Position numbers and translations under genes: made by a program. The notes under the pieces were generated by a model. It made no database searches. It was not told where the DNA came from and saw nothing but the letters and a program-made list of their open reading frames with translations. From Planctomycetota bacterium (lineage in GTDB: Bacteria; Planctomycetota; E44-bin39), in NCBI GenBank assembly GCA_004376375.1, contig SOJX01000142.1:30330-94329 (forward strand): a stretch of 64,000 bases of DNA, written 5' to 3'. Shown here piece after piece: positions 8,359 through 17,600 of the stretch. Position 1 is the stretch's first letter; each line of letters opens with the position of its first letter.

Positions 8359-8772
8359 TTATTTATCGTTGACCGAGACGTTGACGAACGGCCAGAGGAA
8401 GGTGAAGCTTCCGCCCTTGCCCTTGGTTGCCTTGATCGAGAGCGCCTTGCATTCCTCGTCGAAAAGTACGATAAGGTCCTTCGAGTCGGAACCGCCGATA
8501 AATCCCATCAGCAGGTGCGCGCCGTGGGAATACTTCCACTGTGCGATAAGGTATTTCCCGTGGCTGATGGCCGAGTCGGGAGCACCGAGCCTTTCGATAA
8601 CGGTCTGGAGCGTGTCGCCCTTCTGAATCGGCGGGGCGGGGTCTTCCTCGGCGTTGACTTCTTTCATGTATTTGGCCAGGTCGCGGCTGCCCGAGTCCCA
8701 GACGACGCACCCGGAAAGAAAAACAAACGCGCAGGCAAGCGCTGCCATGAGGAAAAGTGTGTGAGGCTTCAT
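8359..8772 (-). CDS. Small lipoprotein, SmpA/BamE-like domain
   Basis: 137 aa with a lipoprotein signal ending in LSGC (C22). After the linker, QKGDTLQTVIERLGAPDSA followed by a WKYSHG strand resembles the SmpA/OmlA fold, where G-x-T...V..LG.P precedes a two-strand hairpin. BamE proper supports outer-membrane protein assembly, but many unrelated small lipoproteins share this fold, so I do not assign that function. Monocistronic: gaps separate it from both neighbours. Confidence 0.7.
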   Translation of the reverse strand: MKPHTLFLMAALACAFVFLSGCVVWDSGSRDLAKYMKEVNAEEDPAPPIQKGDTLQTVIERLGAPDSAISHGKYLIAQWKYSHGAHLLMGFIGGSDSKDLIVLFDEECKALSIKATKGKGGSFTFLWPFVNVSVNDK

Positions 8773-8794
8773 GTTTTCGCCTTTCTAAAATAAA

Positions 8795-8830
8795 GGTCCT
8801 TTGGTCCTTTGGTCTTCCGGTTCTTTGGTC
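8795..8830. repeat. Tandem array, unit GGTCCTTT-like
   Basis: AAAGGTCCTTTGGTCCTTTG, then degenerate copies (GGTCTTCC, GGTTCTTT). Lies between the lipoprotein and argH. Confidence 0.8.
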
Positions 8831-8846
8831 AGGAAAAAGAAACGGC

Positions 8847-10229
8847 CTAAAGTAATTCTTCCGCCGCCGTTATCTGCTTTTCGACGGCTTCCTTCGCCGT
8901 GCCGCCCGTAATCGCGCGCAGGTCCGCCGAATGCGCTGCGTCGAAAAGACTGAACAAATCTTCTTCGAAAAGCCCGGAGTGTTTGCGGTAGGTCTCAAGA
9001 GAAAGTCCTGAGAGTTTTCCTCCGCTTATTTCCGCGTGCAGGACCAGTTCACCAACAACGTGGTGTGCTTCCCGAAACGGCATTCCTTTCCGGGTCAGGT
9101 AATCCGCGAGGTCTGTGGCGAAAATCTCGTCGCCCATTTCGGCCATTCTGTCAGGGTTCAGTTTCAAGCCGTCGAGCACGCCTGCAAAGATTTCCAGGCA
9201 GTCGGAGAGCGCCCCGATCGCGTCGAAAAGCGGCTCCTTGTCTTCCTGCATGTCTTTCTGGTAGGTGAGGGGGAGCCCTTTCTGAAACGTGAGCAGCGCG
9301 ATGAGGTCGCCGAAAACGCGGCCGGTCCTGCCGCGCACGAGCTCGAGGCTGTCGGGATTCTTTTTCTGCGGCATCATGCTCGAGCCGGTCGAAAAGGCAT
9401 CGGGCAGCTCGATAAATCCGAACTCCGCGCTCGACCAGATTATGAAATCTTCGGCGTACCGCGAGAGGTGCGCGATAAGGATGGAGAGCGCCGCGGCCGT
9501 CTCGGTCGCGAAGTCGCGGTCGCTTACCGCGTCGATGCTGTTGTCGCTGACGGCGGAGAAGCCGAGCTCATCTGCGAGCGCTTCCCGGTCGACGGGAAAC
9601 GCGCTCCCGGCAAGCGCGCCCGAGCCGAGCGGCATGGAGTCGGCCCGTTTCCTGCAGCCGATAAGGCGGCCGAGGTCGCGCTCGAGCATCCAGAAAAGCG
9701 CCATAATGTAATGCGAGAAGCGCACGGGCTGCGCACGCTGCAGATGCGTGTAACCCGGCATGATGATGTCCATGTTCTCCCTGGCCGTCTCGATGATTGC
9801 GGACTGGAGCTCGCGTATCTCCATGCTCAGGCCGTCGATCGCTTTCATGACGAAAAGCCGGAAATCCGTCGCGACCTGGTCGTTGCGCGAGCGGCCCGTA
9901 TGAAGTTTCCGTGCGGCGTCGCCGATAAATTCGGTAAGCCGCGCTTCGATTGCGGTGTGAACGTCCTCGAACTTGATGTCCCAGTCGAAACTGCCCGATT
10001 CTATTTCGTCCCGGACGCGGTCCAGGCCGTTCTCGATATCTTTCAGCTCGTCTTCCGAGATGATGCCGATTCCGCGGAGCGCGTGCGCCCAGGCGATGTT
10101 TACCTCGATATCTTCCTGATAGAGCTGCCGGTCGAACGGCAGCGATGCGCCGAATCGGACCATCAGGGGGTCCATGCCCTCGGCGAACCGCCCGCCCCAG
10201 AGAGGCTTTTTTTTACTCTTATCATCCAT
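8847..10229 (-). CDS. argH: Argininosuccinate lyase
   Basis: 460 aa from ATG 10229, preceded by AAAGG; an in-frame extension runs through repeat sequence and is not credible. The start MDDKSKKKPLWGGRF matches the family (xxKLWGGRF). HTGRSRNDQ, TPGYTHLQRAQP-like MPGYTHLQRAQP and the fumarase-superfamily signature GSSMMPQKKNPD are intact. It cleaves argininosuccinate to arginine and fumarate, the last step of arginine synthesis. It follows argG on the same strand with a 113-bp gap filled by repeats. Confidence 0.97.
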   Translation of the reverse strand: MDDKSKKKPLWGGRFAEGMDPLMVRFGASLPFDRQLYQEDIEVNIAWAHALRGIGIISEDELKDIENGLDRVRDEIESGSFDWDIKFEDVHTAIEARLTEFIGDAARKLHTGRSRNDQVATDFRLFVMKAIDGLSMEIRELQSAIIETARENMDIIMPGYTHLQRAQPVRFSHYIMALFWMLERDLGRLIGCRKRADSMPLGSGALAGSAFPVDREALADELGFSAVSDNSIDAVSDRDFATETAAALSILIAHLSRYAEDFIIWSSAEFGFIELPDAFSTGSSMMPQKKNPDSLELVRGRTGRVFGDLIALLTFQKGLPLTYQKDMQEDKEPLFDAIGALSDCLEIFAGVLDGLKLNPDRMAEMGDEIFATDLADYLTRKGMPFREAHHVVGELVLHAEISGGKLSGLSLETYRKHSGLFEEDLFSLFDAAHSADLRAITGGTAKEAVEKQITAAEELL

Positions 10230-10241
10230 GATCGAACCTTT

Positions 10242-10274
10242 CGATTTCGGATTGCGGATTTCGGATTGCAGATT
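10242..10274. repeat. GGATTTCGGATTGCAG-type words
   Basis: Reverse-complement relatives of the AATCCGCA words at 2396 and 50012: TTTCGGATTGCGGATTTCGG followed by another GATTGCAG copy. Confidence 0.8.
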
Positions 10275-10298
10275 AAAAGAATAATAAATCCACAAACT

Positions 10299-10340
10299 TG
10301 AAACTCAATACTCGAAACTCAATACTCGAAACTCGGTACT
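10299..10340. repeat. Tandem array, unit AATACTCGAAACTC
   Basis: Two to three copies of a 14-bp word directly after the argG stop (minus-strand sense). Confidence 0.8.
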
Positions 10341-10342
10341 TC

Positions 10343-11572
10343 TTATGTCAGTCCCTCTTCCAGCGCGTGGCGCAGCAGGGCGGCGACTTTCTCGGGAAGC
10401 CCGAACAGGTTTATGAAGCCCTGCGCGTCGGCGTGGCTGTAGATTTCGTCGTCTTCAAAGGTCGCCAGGTCTTCGCGGTAAAGCGAGTAAGGGCTTTTGC
10501 GCCCGACGACCGTGCTGTGCCCTTTGTAGAGTTTCAGGCGGACGGCGCCGGTGACGCGCTTCTGGGTCTCATTCACAAATGCATCAAGCGCTTCGCGAAG
10601 CGGCGAAAACCACTTGCCGTAATACACGATCTCGGCGTAACGCTCGGCGAGCACCGTCTTGAAGTGCGCGGTCTCCCGGTCGTGCACGAGCGTTTCCAGG
10701 TCCTGGTGCGCGTCGTAGAGAATAGTCCCGCCCGGCGTCTCGTACACGCCGCGCGCCTTGATGCCGACGAGCCTGTTCTCGACCATGTCGACCCGGCCGA
10801 TGCCGTGCTTGCCGCCGGTCCGGTTCAGGGTCTGAATGATTTCGACGAGGCTCATTTCCTTTTCGTTCAGGGAAACGGGTTTTCCTCCCTTGAACCCGAT
10901 TGTGACGTATTCCGGCTCGTCGGGCGCGTCCTCGGGATGGGTCGTGAGCACGAAGAGGTCTCTGGGCGGCTCGGCCCACGGGTCTTCGAGGATGCCGGCC
11001 TCGTGGCTGAGGTGCCAGAGGTTTCGGTCGCGGCTGTAAATCGTGCCCTTGGTTTTTGGGAGCGGTATGTTTCGCTCCTTTGCATATTTAATCGCGTCTT
11101 CGCGGGAGCGGATTTCCCATTCCTTCCACGGCGCAATGATATGAAGCTGGGGCGCGAGCGCCTTGTACGCGACCTCGAATCGGACCTGGTCGTTGCCTTT
11201 CCCGGTCGCGCCGTGGGAGAGCGCGTCGGCTTTCTCCGCCAGCGCGATTTCGACCTGCCGTTTCGCGATAAGCGGCCGGGCGAATGCCGTGCCGAGCAGG
11301 TACCGGTTCTCGTATATGGCACCGGCCTTGAGGACCGGGAGCAGGTAACTTTCCGCGAATTCGTCCTTGAGGTCTTCGATGAAGCACTTCGAGGCGCCCG
11401 AGGCTTTCGCCTTTTCCTCCAGGCCGTCGAGTTCTTCTTCCTGCCCGAGGTCCGCGACCATCGCGATTACTTCGCAGCCGTAGTTCTCGACCAGCCACGA
11501 AATAATTACCGAAGTGTCCAATCCTCCCGAGTAGGCGAGGACCGCTTTTTTAACTTTTTTTCTTTCTACCAC
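10343..11572 (-). CDS. argG: Argininosuccinate synthase
   Basis: 409 aa, GTG start with a GGGAG site six bases upstream. The ATP pyrophosphatase loop AYSGGLDTS is near the N-terminus, followed by DLGQEEEL, HGATGKGNDQVRFE and GVYETPGGTIL, all diagnostic of ArgG. It joins citrulline and aspartate using ATP in arginine synthesis. It forms a pair with argH downstream. No other arg genes are in the window. Confidence 0.97.
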   Translation of the reverse strand: MVERKKVKKAVLAYSGGLDTSVIISWLVENYGCEVIAMVADLGQEEELDGLEEKAKASGASKCFIEDLKDEFAESYLLPVLKAGAIYENRYLLGTAFARPLIAKRQVEIALAEKADALSHGATGKGNDQVRFEVAYKALAPQLHIIAPWKEWEIRSREDAIKYAKERNIPLPKTKGTIYSRDRNLWHLSHEAGILEDPWAEPPRDLFVLTTHPEDAPDEPEYVTIGFKGGKPVSLNEKEMSLVEIIQTLNRTGGKHGIGRVDMVENRLVGIKARGVYETPGGTILYDAHQDLETLVHDRETAHFKTVLAERYAEIVYYGKWFSPLREALDAFVNETQKRVTGAVRLKLYKGHSTVVGRKSPYSLYREDLATFEDDEIYSHADAQGFINLFGLPEKVAALLRHALEEGLT

Positions 11573-11706
11573 CTTTTTCTCCCAGCGAGACTGTTGCTTT
11601 CTGTCCGGTAAAAGTTTACGTAAGCCGAAACCCTATCAAATATAAGGCCTTTTCGCAAGGGTTATGGGCCTTTTTTATCGATATGTATATATTGTGTAAA
11701 ATAGCA

Positions 11707-11743
11707 TAATTTTGGTTGCAATTCTGCCGATACAAGGGATAAT
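11707..11743 (+). promoter_or_regulatory. Promoter of the subtilase gene: sigma-28-like and sigma-70-like signals overlap
   Basis: TAAT (11707) - 15 bp - GCCGATAC (11726-11733) is close to the FliA/sigma-28 consensus TAAA-N15-GCCGATAA. Overlapping it, TTGCAA (11716) - 16 bp - GATAAT (11738) resembles a sigma-70 promoter. The sequence alone cannot decide between them. The gene starts at 11788. Confidence 0.4.
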
Positions 11744-11787
11744 AAGCGGATAAGAATCTAGGGAAACTCTAGTAGGAGGATTTAATC

Positions 11788-13005
11788 GTGAAACGTGTCA
11801 TCTTGTCACTCACTCTGGTCATTGCTCTGCTTGCCGCTTCGAACGCCGAAGCTGCGGGCGCACGGAAGATTGTACTCTCCACCGATGCAACGGGCGCGGA
11901 ACTTGAAGGCCTTTGCCTGATTAACGGTTGCGGCGTTGTGCAGCATATGCCTGACGGCATTGTGATTACGCTGCCCGCGCGTGCATCCGAGAAAGCGCTC
12001 GCAGCGCTTCTCGAACACAACAAGGTTATCCTGATTGAGGATGACGCCGTTGCTTCAGCTGTCGGCAAGCCAACGGACAAACCGGGCAAAGGACCGGGCG
12101 GCGGCGGTGGCGGCGACGATGATACACAACCTGTGCAGGAGATGCCATGGGGAGTGAACAGAGTTGACGCCGATTTCGCGTGGGGAACGATCACCGGTGC
12201 GGGAGTCAATATCGCCATTGTCGACACCGGCATTGATTATACTCACCCGGACCTTGCTGCGAATTACATGGGCGGCTACAACGCGATCAATACCAAGAAG
12301 AGCCCAAAGGACGATGACAGGGCGCATTCGCACGGAACTCACTGCGCCGGCATTGTTGCCGCGCTCAACAACGAAATCGGCGTTGTCGGCGTCGCGCCGG
12401 GTGCGGGCCTTTACGCGGTAAAGGTCCTCGACAGGAGCGGCTCCGGATGGGTGTCCGACATTATCGAAGGCATCGACTGGTGCATATGGAAAGGTGATAT
12501 CAGCGTCATAAGCATGAGTCTCGGCGCCGATGTTGCAGACGAGATTGTATCATTCCGCCAGGCGGTCCAGAGAGCGGCCGCCGCGGGGATTGTTGTTGTA
12601 TGTGCCGCCGGGAACCATGACCCGGCACTCGCCGATCCGGGCGTGAGTCAGCCCGGCCGGTATCCCGAAGCTATCGCCGTCGCAGCGACAGGCGACTACC
12701 AGACCGGAACTCCTTCCGACGGCCTTGCCTCTTTCAGCAACACTGGACCGGAAGTCGACATTGCCGCGCCCGGAGTTGCGATCTATTCGACAATGAGGGG
12801 CGGGAGCTACGGCAACCTGAACGGAACAAGCATGGCCTGCCCGCATGTGACCGGCGTTGTGGCGTTGATGAAACAGGCGGGAACATGGTCGCTTGTAAAC
12901 CTCTATGGAACGGCTGACAATATCGGCCTGCTTCCGGAGGAAGGCGGCGCCGGATTGCTCGACGCTGAGGAAGCTGCAGTCGGCACCGAGGGTGGAGACA
13001 ACTAA
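11788..13005 (+). CDS. Secreted subtilisin-like serine protease (S8)
   Basis: 405 aa, GTG start behind a strong AGTAGGAGGA site. A signal peptide (residues 1-22, cleavage likely after AEA) leads into a propeptide-like region (about 25-95) and a glycine/aspartate-rich linker (100-113). The catalytic domain has the full triad and oxyanion residue: D146 in VDTGID, H182 in HGTHCAG, N276 in AAGN, S348 in GTSMACPH. It ends soon after the core fold with no sorting domain. It should act outside the cytoplasm. The overlapping sigma-28-like promoter suggests it could be expressed with late flagellar genes (inference). Confidence 0.93.
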   Translation: MKRVILSLTLVIALLAASNAEAAGARKIVLSTDATGAELEGLCLINGCGVVQHMPDGIVITLPARASEKALAALLEHNKVILIEDDAVASAVGKPTDKPGKGPGGGGGGDDDTQPVQEMPWGVNRVDADFAWGTITGAGVNIAIVDTGIDYTHPDLAANYMGGYNAINTKKSPKDDDRAHSHGTHCAGIVAALNNEIGVVGVAPGAGLYAVKVLDRSGSGWVSDIIEGIDWCIWKGDISVISMSLGADVADEIVSFRQAVQRAAAAGIVVVCAAGNHDPALADPGVSQPGRYPEAIAVAATGDYQTGTPSDGLASFSNTGPEVDIAAPGVAIYSTMRGGSYGNLNGTSMACPHVTGVVALMKQAGTWSLVNLYGTADNIGLLPEEGGAGLLDAEEAAVGTEGGDN

Positions 13006-13039
13006 GGGAACTGTCCCTTACAAAATACCTGTTTGAGTG

Positions 13040-13078
13040 AATGGGCCCGTTCGAAATCGAGCGGGCTCATTGCATTTT
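13040..13078 (+). terminator. Hairpin after the subtilase gene
   Basis: AATGGGCCCG pairs with CGGGCTCATT (one mismatch) across a 12-nt loop, followed by GCATTTTAAT. Confidence 0.5.
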
Positions 13079-13106
13079 AATGGGGATACGGGGTAAGTAT
13101 TTAGCG

Positions 13107-13122
13107 GCGCAGCTTGCTGCGC
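13107..13122. repeat. Palindrome GCGCAGC-TT-GCTGCGC
   Basis: Same 16-bp core and same TTTAGCG left flank as the copy at 5576. Confidence 0.9.
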
Positions 13123-13124
13123 GT

Positions 13125-13205
13125 TCTTCGATTTTCGAATTTCGATTGTCGATTTACGATTGAAAAGAAAAATCGAAAATAGAAAATCGCAAATCGAAAA
13201 TCCAT
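13125..13205. repeat. Inverted pair of AATCG-word arrays
   Basis: The left arm has TTCGATTTTCGAATTTCGAT words, the right arm AATCGAAAATAGAAAATCGC words; together they could fold into a long imperfect hairpin. The 25 bases at 13146-13170 recur identically at 52972-52996, and 17 of them recur inverted at 62807-62823. Confidence 0.85.
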
Positions 13206-13238
13206 TTGGCAAGCCCGCCCGCTAAATGGATTTCCCAT

Positions 13239-14435
13239 TTAATTGTGTAATGATTTTAGCGCCTCATCCGCGGCCCTGCGGACGTGAACGGACGGGTCGT
13301 TTTTCAAAAGGTTTTCGAGAAGGGCTCTGCTTTTTTCACCGCCGATTTTTCCAAGCGATTCCGCGATGCTCATGCGTACCGAGCTGTTACGTTCCGTCCG
13401 AAGCGTTTCTTCGAAGTTCGCCGCCGCATGCTTGTTTTCCAATGACCCGAGGGCTTTCGCCGCGTATTCCCGTACCGTTGCATCCTTGTCGTTCTGCATG
13501 GCGTCGATAAGCGAATTATACACGCTTTCGTTGTTTTTGAAATACCCCAGAGCCCCTGCGCACGCTACTCTGACTCTCATTTCCGAGTCTTCCTTGAGCG
13601 TGGCTGTCAGGGCGTTTACCGAATCCGGGTCCGCGATTTCTCCCATCACTTTTGCGGCCGCGGTGCGGGCTTTCATATCCGGATCGGAATTGAGTATTTC
13701 ATTAAGAATGGGTGAATACTGCCCGGCGTTTCTGGCGCAGGGCAGGGCTTCGATTGCCCAGAGACGGGAGTCTTTTGCACTTTCGCTGTTCTGGATGATG
13801 TCGATGAGTTGGCGAATGCCGGTTTCAAGCTGCGCCAGATACGCGGCGGAGGAGCGGCGGGCGGTCTCGCCCTCCTTTTCATCGAGAAGCAGCCGCTCGA
13901 GAATAGGCGCGGCGGCGTCATCCTGAAGCTTACCGAAACCGAGGACAATCATGTTCCGCACATTCTCGGCTTTTTCAGATTTCAGCGCATCGTCGAAGAC
14001 GGGAATGATTTTTTTATCTGCCATGAGGCCGAGGATGTAAGCCGCGCGCCAGCGCAGCTCGACGTCTTTTCCCTCCATGCTTTCGTTATTTTTCAGGATT
14101 TCAGACAGAAGCCGGAAGGCGCGCGGGCCGGCTTTTGCAAGCTGTTCGCATATCACTTTGGATTTCTGCCAGTCGCCCTCGGCCATCGCTTTTTTCAGCG
14201 ACTCCAGCAGCGATTCCGGGTCCGGCGGCGTGGTCCCGGTGTTTTTATTTTCCGCGCCGTCGGGCTCGGTGACTCCCGTAGGCGTACCCGCTTGTTGATT
14301 TTCTTTCTGCCCGGCATCTCTGTTTTTTGGTGCTATGTCAATTTCTACGTCTTTCACCTCACCAGCCCTGTGGGCAATGATAAATACTGCTGCAATAACA
14401 ACCAGGGTTGCAAATATTGCATAGTATTTTCTCAT
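13239..14435 (-). CDS. Membrane-anchored HEAT-repeat protein
   Basis: 398 aa. An N-terminal membrane helix or uncleaved signal (residues 3-22) is followed by a hydrophilic linker to about residue 75. From there to the end, roughly nine helix-turn-helix repeats of HEAT type are visible, with typical words such as VRVACAGALGYF, VREYAAKALGSL and VRMSIAESLGKIG. HEAT solenoids bind proteins; no catalytic motif is seen. It probably sits in the periplasm facing outward from the inner membrane (inference). It is divergent from the kinase gene at 14678. Confidence 0.8.
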   Translation of the reverse strand: MRKYYAIFATLVVIAAVFIIAHRAGEVKDVEIDIAPKNRDAGQKENQQAGTPTGVTEPDGAENKNTGTTPPDPESLLESLKKAMAEGDWQKSKVICEQLAKAGPRAFRLLSEILKNNESMEGKDVELRWRAAYILGLMADKKIIPVFDDALKSEKAENVRNMIVLGFGKLQDDAAAPILERLLLDEKEGETARRSSAAYLAQLETGIRQLIDIIQNSESAKDSRLWAIEALPCARNAGQYSPILNEILNSDPDMKARTAAAKVMGEIADPDSVNALTATLKEDSEMRVRVACAGALGYFKNNESVYNSLIDAMQNDKDATVREYAAKALGSLENKHAAANFEETLRTERNSSVRMSIAESLGKIGGEKSRALLENLLKNDPSVHVRRAADEALKSLHN

Positions 14436-14623
14436 GTATCAGTCCAGTGTTCCGGAGAGCAGCGTTGTTCTATATGCTTTGATTATTATACCCTTAATTC
14501 ATTGCCATGCAAACGCTTGATAACATTTTGAAAGAAATGCGCCGGGCAGGCTCGCCGGCTGATTATAATATTTATTAATATCCCCTTCTCATCCTCCGTC
14601 TTTCATAAATCATAATTCATCCC

Positions 14624-14652
14624 TTGCCTTGGTTCGTTTTCGATATTATAAT
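14624..14652 (+). promoter_or_regulatory. Sigma-70-type promoter of the first kinase gene
   Basis: TTGCCT (14624-14629), 17-bp spacer, TATAAT (14647-14652). The expected start near 14659 lies just before the TTGGAGGG ribosome site. This supports ATG 14678 rather than an upstream start. Confidence 0.6.
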
Positions 14653-14677
14653 GCAGCGGGTATGTCTTGGAGGGTGT

Positions 14678-17600
14678 ATGTCTGAATTGAAGTATGGCCC
14701 TTTCGGCGACGCCGCGCTCAGGCTGGAATATGTTAGCGAGGAGCAGCTTGAGGAATGCCTCAAAATACAGGGAGTTTTCGCCCAAAGCGGAATTCAGAAG
14801 AACCTTAGTGAGGTTCTGGAAGATAAAGAGTATCTTTCCGCGGCGCAGGCAAAAGAGATTCACGACGAGCTGAAAGGCGACAAGAAGCAGCTCATCAAGG
14901 GTTACCGCATCGAAAGCCCGCTCGGCAAGGGCGGCATGGGCATCGTCTACAAGGCGATACAGGAATCTCTCGACAAGACGGTAGCCCTGAAGATTCTCCC
15001 TACCAACTTCGCTGCCAACGAAGATTACGTCGCCCGTTTCATACGCGAGGCGAAATCGGCCGGCAAACTGAATCACCCGAACATAATGCAGGCGATCGAC
15101 GTCGGCGAATCCGGCGGATTTCACTATTTCGTGATGGAGTTCGTTGACGGTATTACGGTGAAGAAACGGCTTGAAGAAGAAAAGGTTCTCACCGAAGAAG
15201 AAGCGCTCGAAATCGTCCGCCAGTGCGCACGCGGGCTCGAGCACGCCCAGGAAAACAATATCGTCCACCGCGACATCAAGCCCGACAATATTATGCTGAC
15301 CAGAAAGGGCGTTGCGAAGCTGTGCGATCTCGGGCTTGCCAAGTCCACCACCCAGGACGCCGAGCTCACGCAGGTGGGAGTCGCACTGGGCACGCCATAT
15401 TATATTTCGCCCGAGCAGGCGCGCGGCCAGGAGCACGTCGATACCCGAAGCGACATCTATTCCCTCGGCGTGACGCTCTTCCACATGGTCACGGGGCAGG
15501 TCCCTTTTTACGGCACGACCCCGGCCGTTATCATGACGAAGCATATTACCGACCCGATGCCCGACCCACGGGACTTTCGCCCGAGTATCTCGCCCGAGGT
15601 CTGTCAGATTATCATTAGGATGACTGAAAAAGATCCGGCCGACAGGTTTCAGACGGCCGCGGAAGTCGCCGAGACGATCGAATCGATACAGGCGCACCGC
15701 AAGGCGCTTGCCGGCGGCGTAAGCGGATCGCAGACGGCGTCCGCGGCGACGCTCGCCATGGAATCGGTAAGCGGCAAGACGGCGACCCCCACACTCGAGC
15801 AGGAAGCGATGCCGGGGACGACGCCTCCGTCCGCGGCCGCACCTGTACCTGCGCCGCAGAAGTCAAGGTCCGGTTTGCTGGCTTTTGTAATCATAGCGGT
15901 GCTGGTGGTCGGCGGCGTCGCCATCGCGTATTTCAGCTTCCTGATTTCCCGGAAAGGCAAAGTTGCTGAAACCGGAGCAACAGGGAGTGTAACGGTTGTT
16001 ATACCTGCGTCCGCGACCGGCGGGACCGGGCCTTCGGTTACGCCGAGGACGGCGACTTCCACCTCCACCGGTGGGCATCTCACCATGCGCATTACGGGTA
16101 CGTCAAGAACCGCGACCGGGACCGCTACGGCCGCTGAGACGTCGAAGACCGGGACGTCTACCGGAGAGGCGACCGCCACGGGCACGGCGACGGCGGGGAC
16201 TGAAAAAGACAAGGCCGAGAAAGAGTCGTTGCGCGCGTTTGCGGCCCTCCAGAGTTATGCATCGACGAATCCGGGCAACTATGACCGGATCCTCGAGGAT
16301 GCGGAGAATATAGCAAAGAAATATCCGGGCACGCCGGGTGCGAAAAAGGCGGAAGAGCTCTCGACCAAAGTGAAAAAGAAGCGCGACTCCGGCGCCCACA
16401 ACGAAGCTGCGAACAGGGAGTTTGCGAAATTCGAGACGCAGGCAAGAATGCTTCTGGCCGAAAAGAAGTTCGATGAGGCGTTTCGCGTTATGACCAATTT
16501 CAGGGAAAAGTATGCCGGGACCCTTGCGGCCGGAAGAGCGCTCGCGGAGGAAAACGCGATAAAGGCCGCAAAGGCGAAATGGGAAGAGGAGCAGGCCAGG
16601 GCCGCGGCCGCCGAGATAGAGAAGAAGTTCGAAGAAATCAGGGCCGGGGCCCAGAAGCTGGCGGCGGAGCGGAAATTCAGCGATGCGCTGACCTTGCTTG
16701 ATAATTTTACGGCGATGTACCCGGACTCGGGTTCCGCAAAACGGGCAGAGGAAGAGAAGAAAAATATCACCAGGCTGCGCGACGAGTTTTACAGGTATTA
16801 CAAGTCCGAAGTGGACCGCGTTTCAAAAATGCTCGGGGAGGGCGAATACGCCAAGGTGCTGGAAGAACTGAAACGCCTGAACAAGGTGCCAGACGCGCCG
16901 AAAGAAGAGAGGGCGCGGGTCATGGAGCTTTTTAAGGCCGTGAAGGAGCGGCTCAAGGAAGAGCTTCTTGCCCGGTTCACTCAGGAGATTGACGCGGCGA
17001 AAAAACTGGTCGAGCAGGGGAAATACGAGGAAGCGCGCGAGGCGTTGAAAGAAATTACGGGAGCGGAGGAAGCACCGGAGGAGATCAGGAAGGAAGCGTC
17101 CTCTCTTGCGTCTTTGGTCGGGGAAAAGCTGAAAGAGGTCGAGGCCCGCAGGAAGATGGAAGAGCGCGAGAAAACCGCCGCGCGCCTCCTCGAGGACCTG
17201 GCGAATTATATCGAAGAGAAGCAGTGGAAAGACGCGATGGAAGGCGCGCACCGTTTGCTCGAGGAGTTTGCCGATACGGAGGTCGTAACCTCGAAACGCT
17301 CGGACATAGTCTCGATGCGCAGGCGCGCTTTGAAGAACGCTCTGAACCTTACGGGAGCGCTTCGATGCGAAGTCGATCTCGTCGAGAAGCCGCGGCGCGT
17401 CAGGTGTGTTTATAATTTCAGCAGCCGGCGGCAGAAGTTCGACTGGATAGTCGCCGCACCGGCTCAGGCGAAGGACGAGCCCGACGTCTGGTCGGTTGTA
17501 CGCGGGATACTCGTCGGCGGGGGGAAGAAAGGTTATCGCTGGCGCGGGCGGATGCGCGGCGATATAGAAATAAAATTCAAATTGAAAATCAAAAGCGGCG

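Noticed and set aside
9036..11611. Long plus-strand open frames opposite argH and argG
   Set aside because: Artefacts of GC-rich coding sequence; the Arg-rich, compositionally biased products match nothing and argH/argG are unmistakable.
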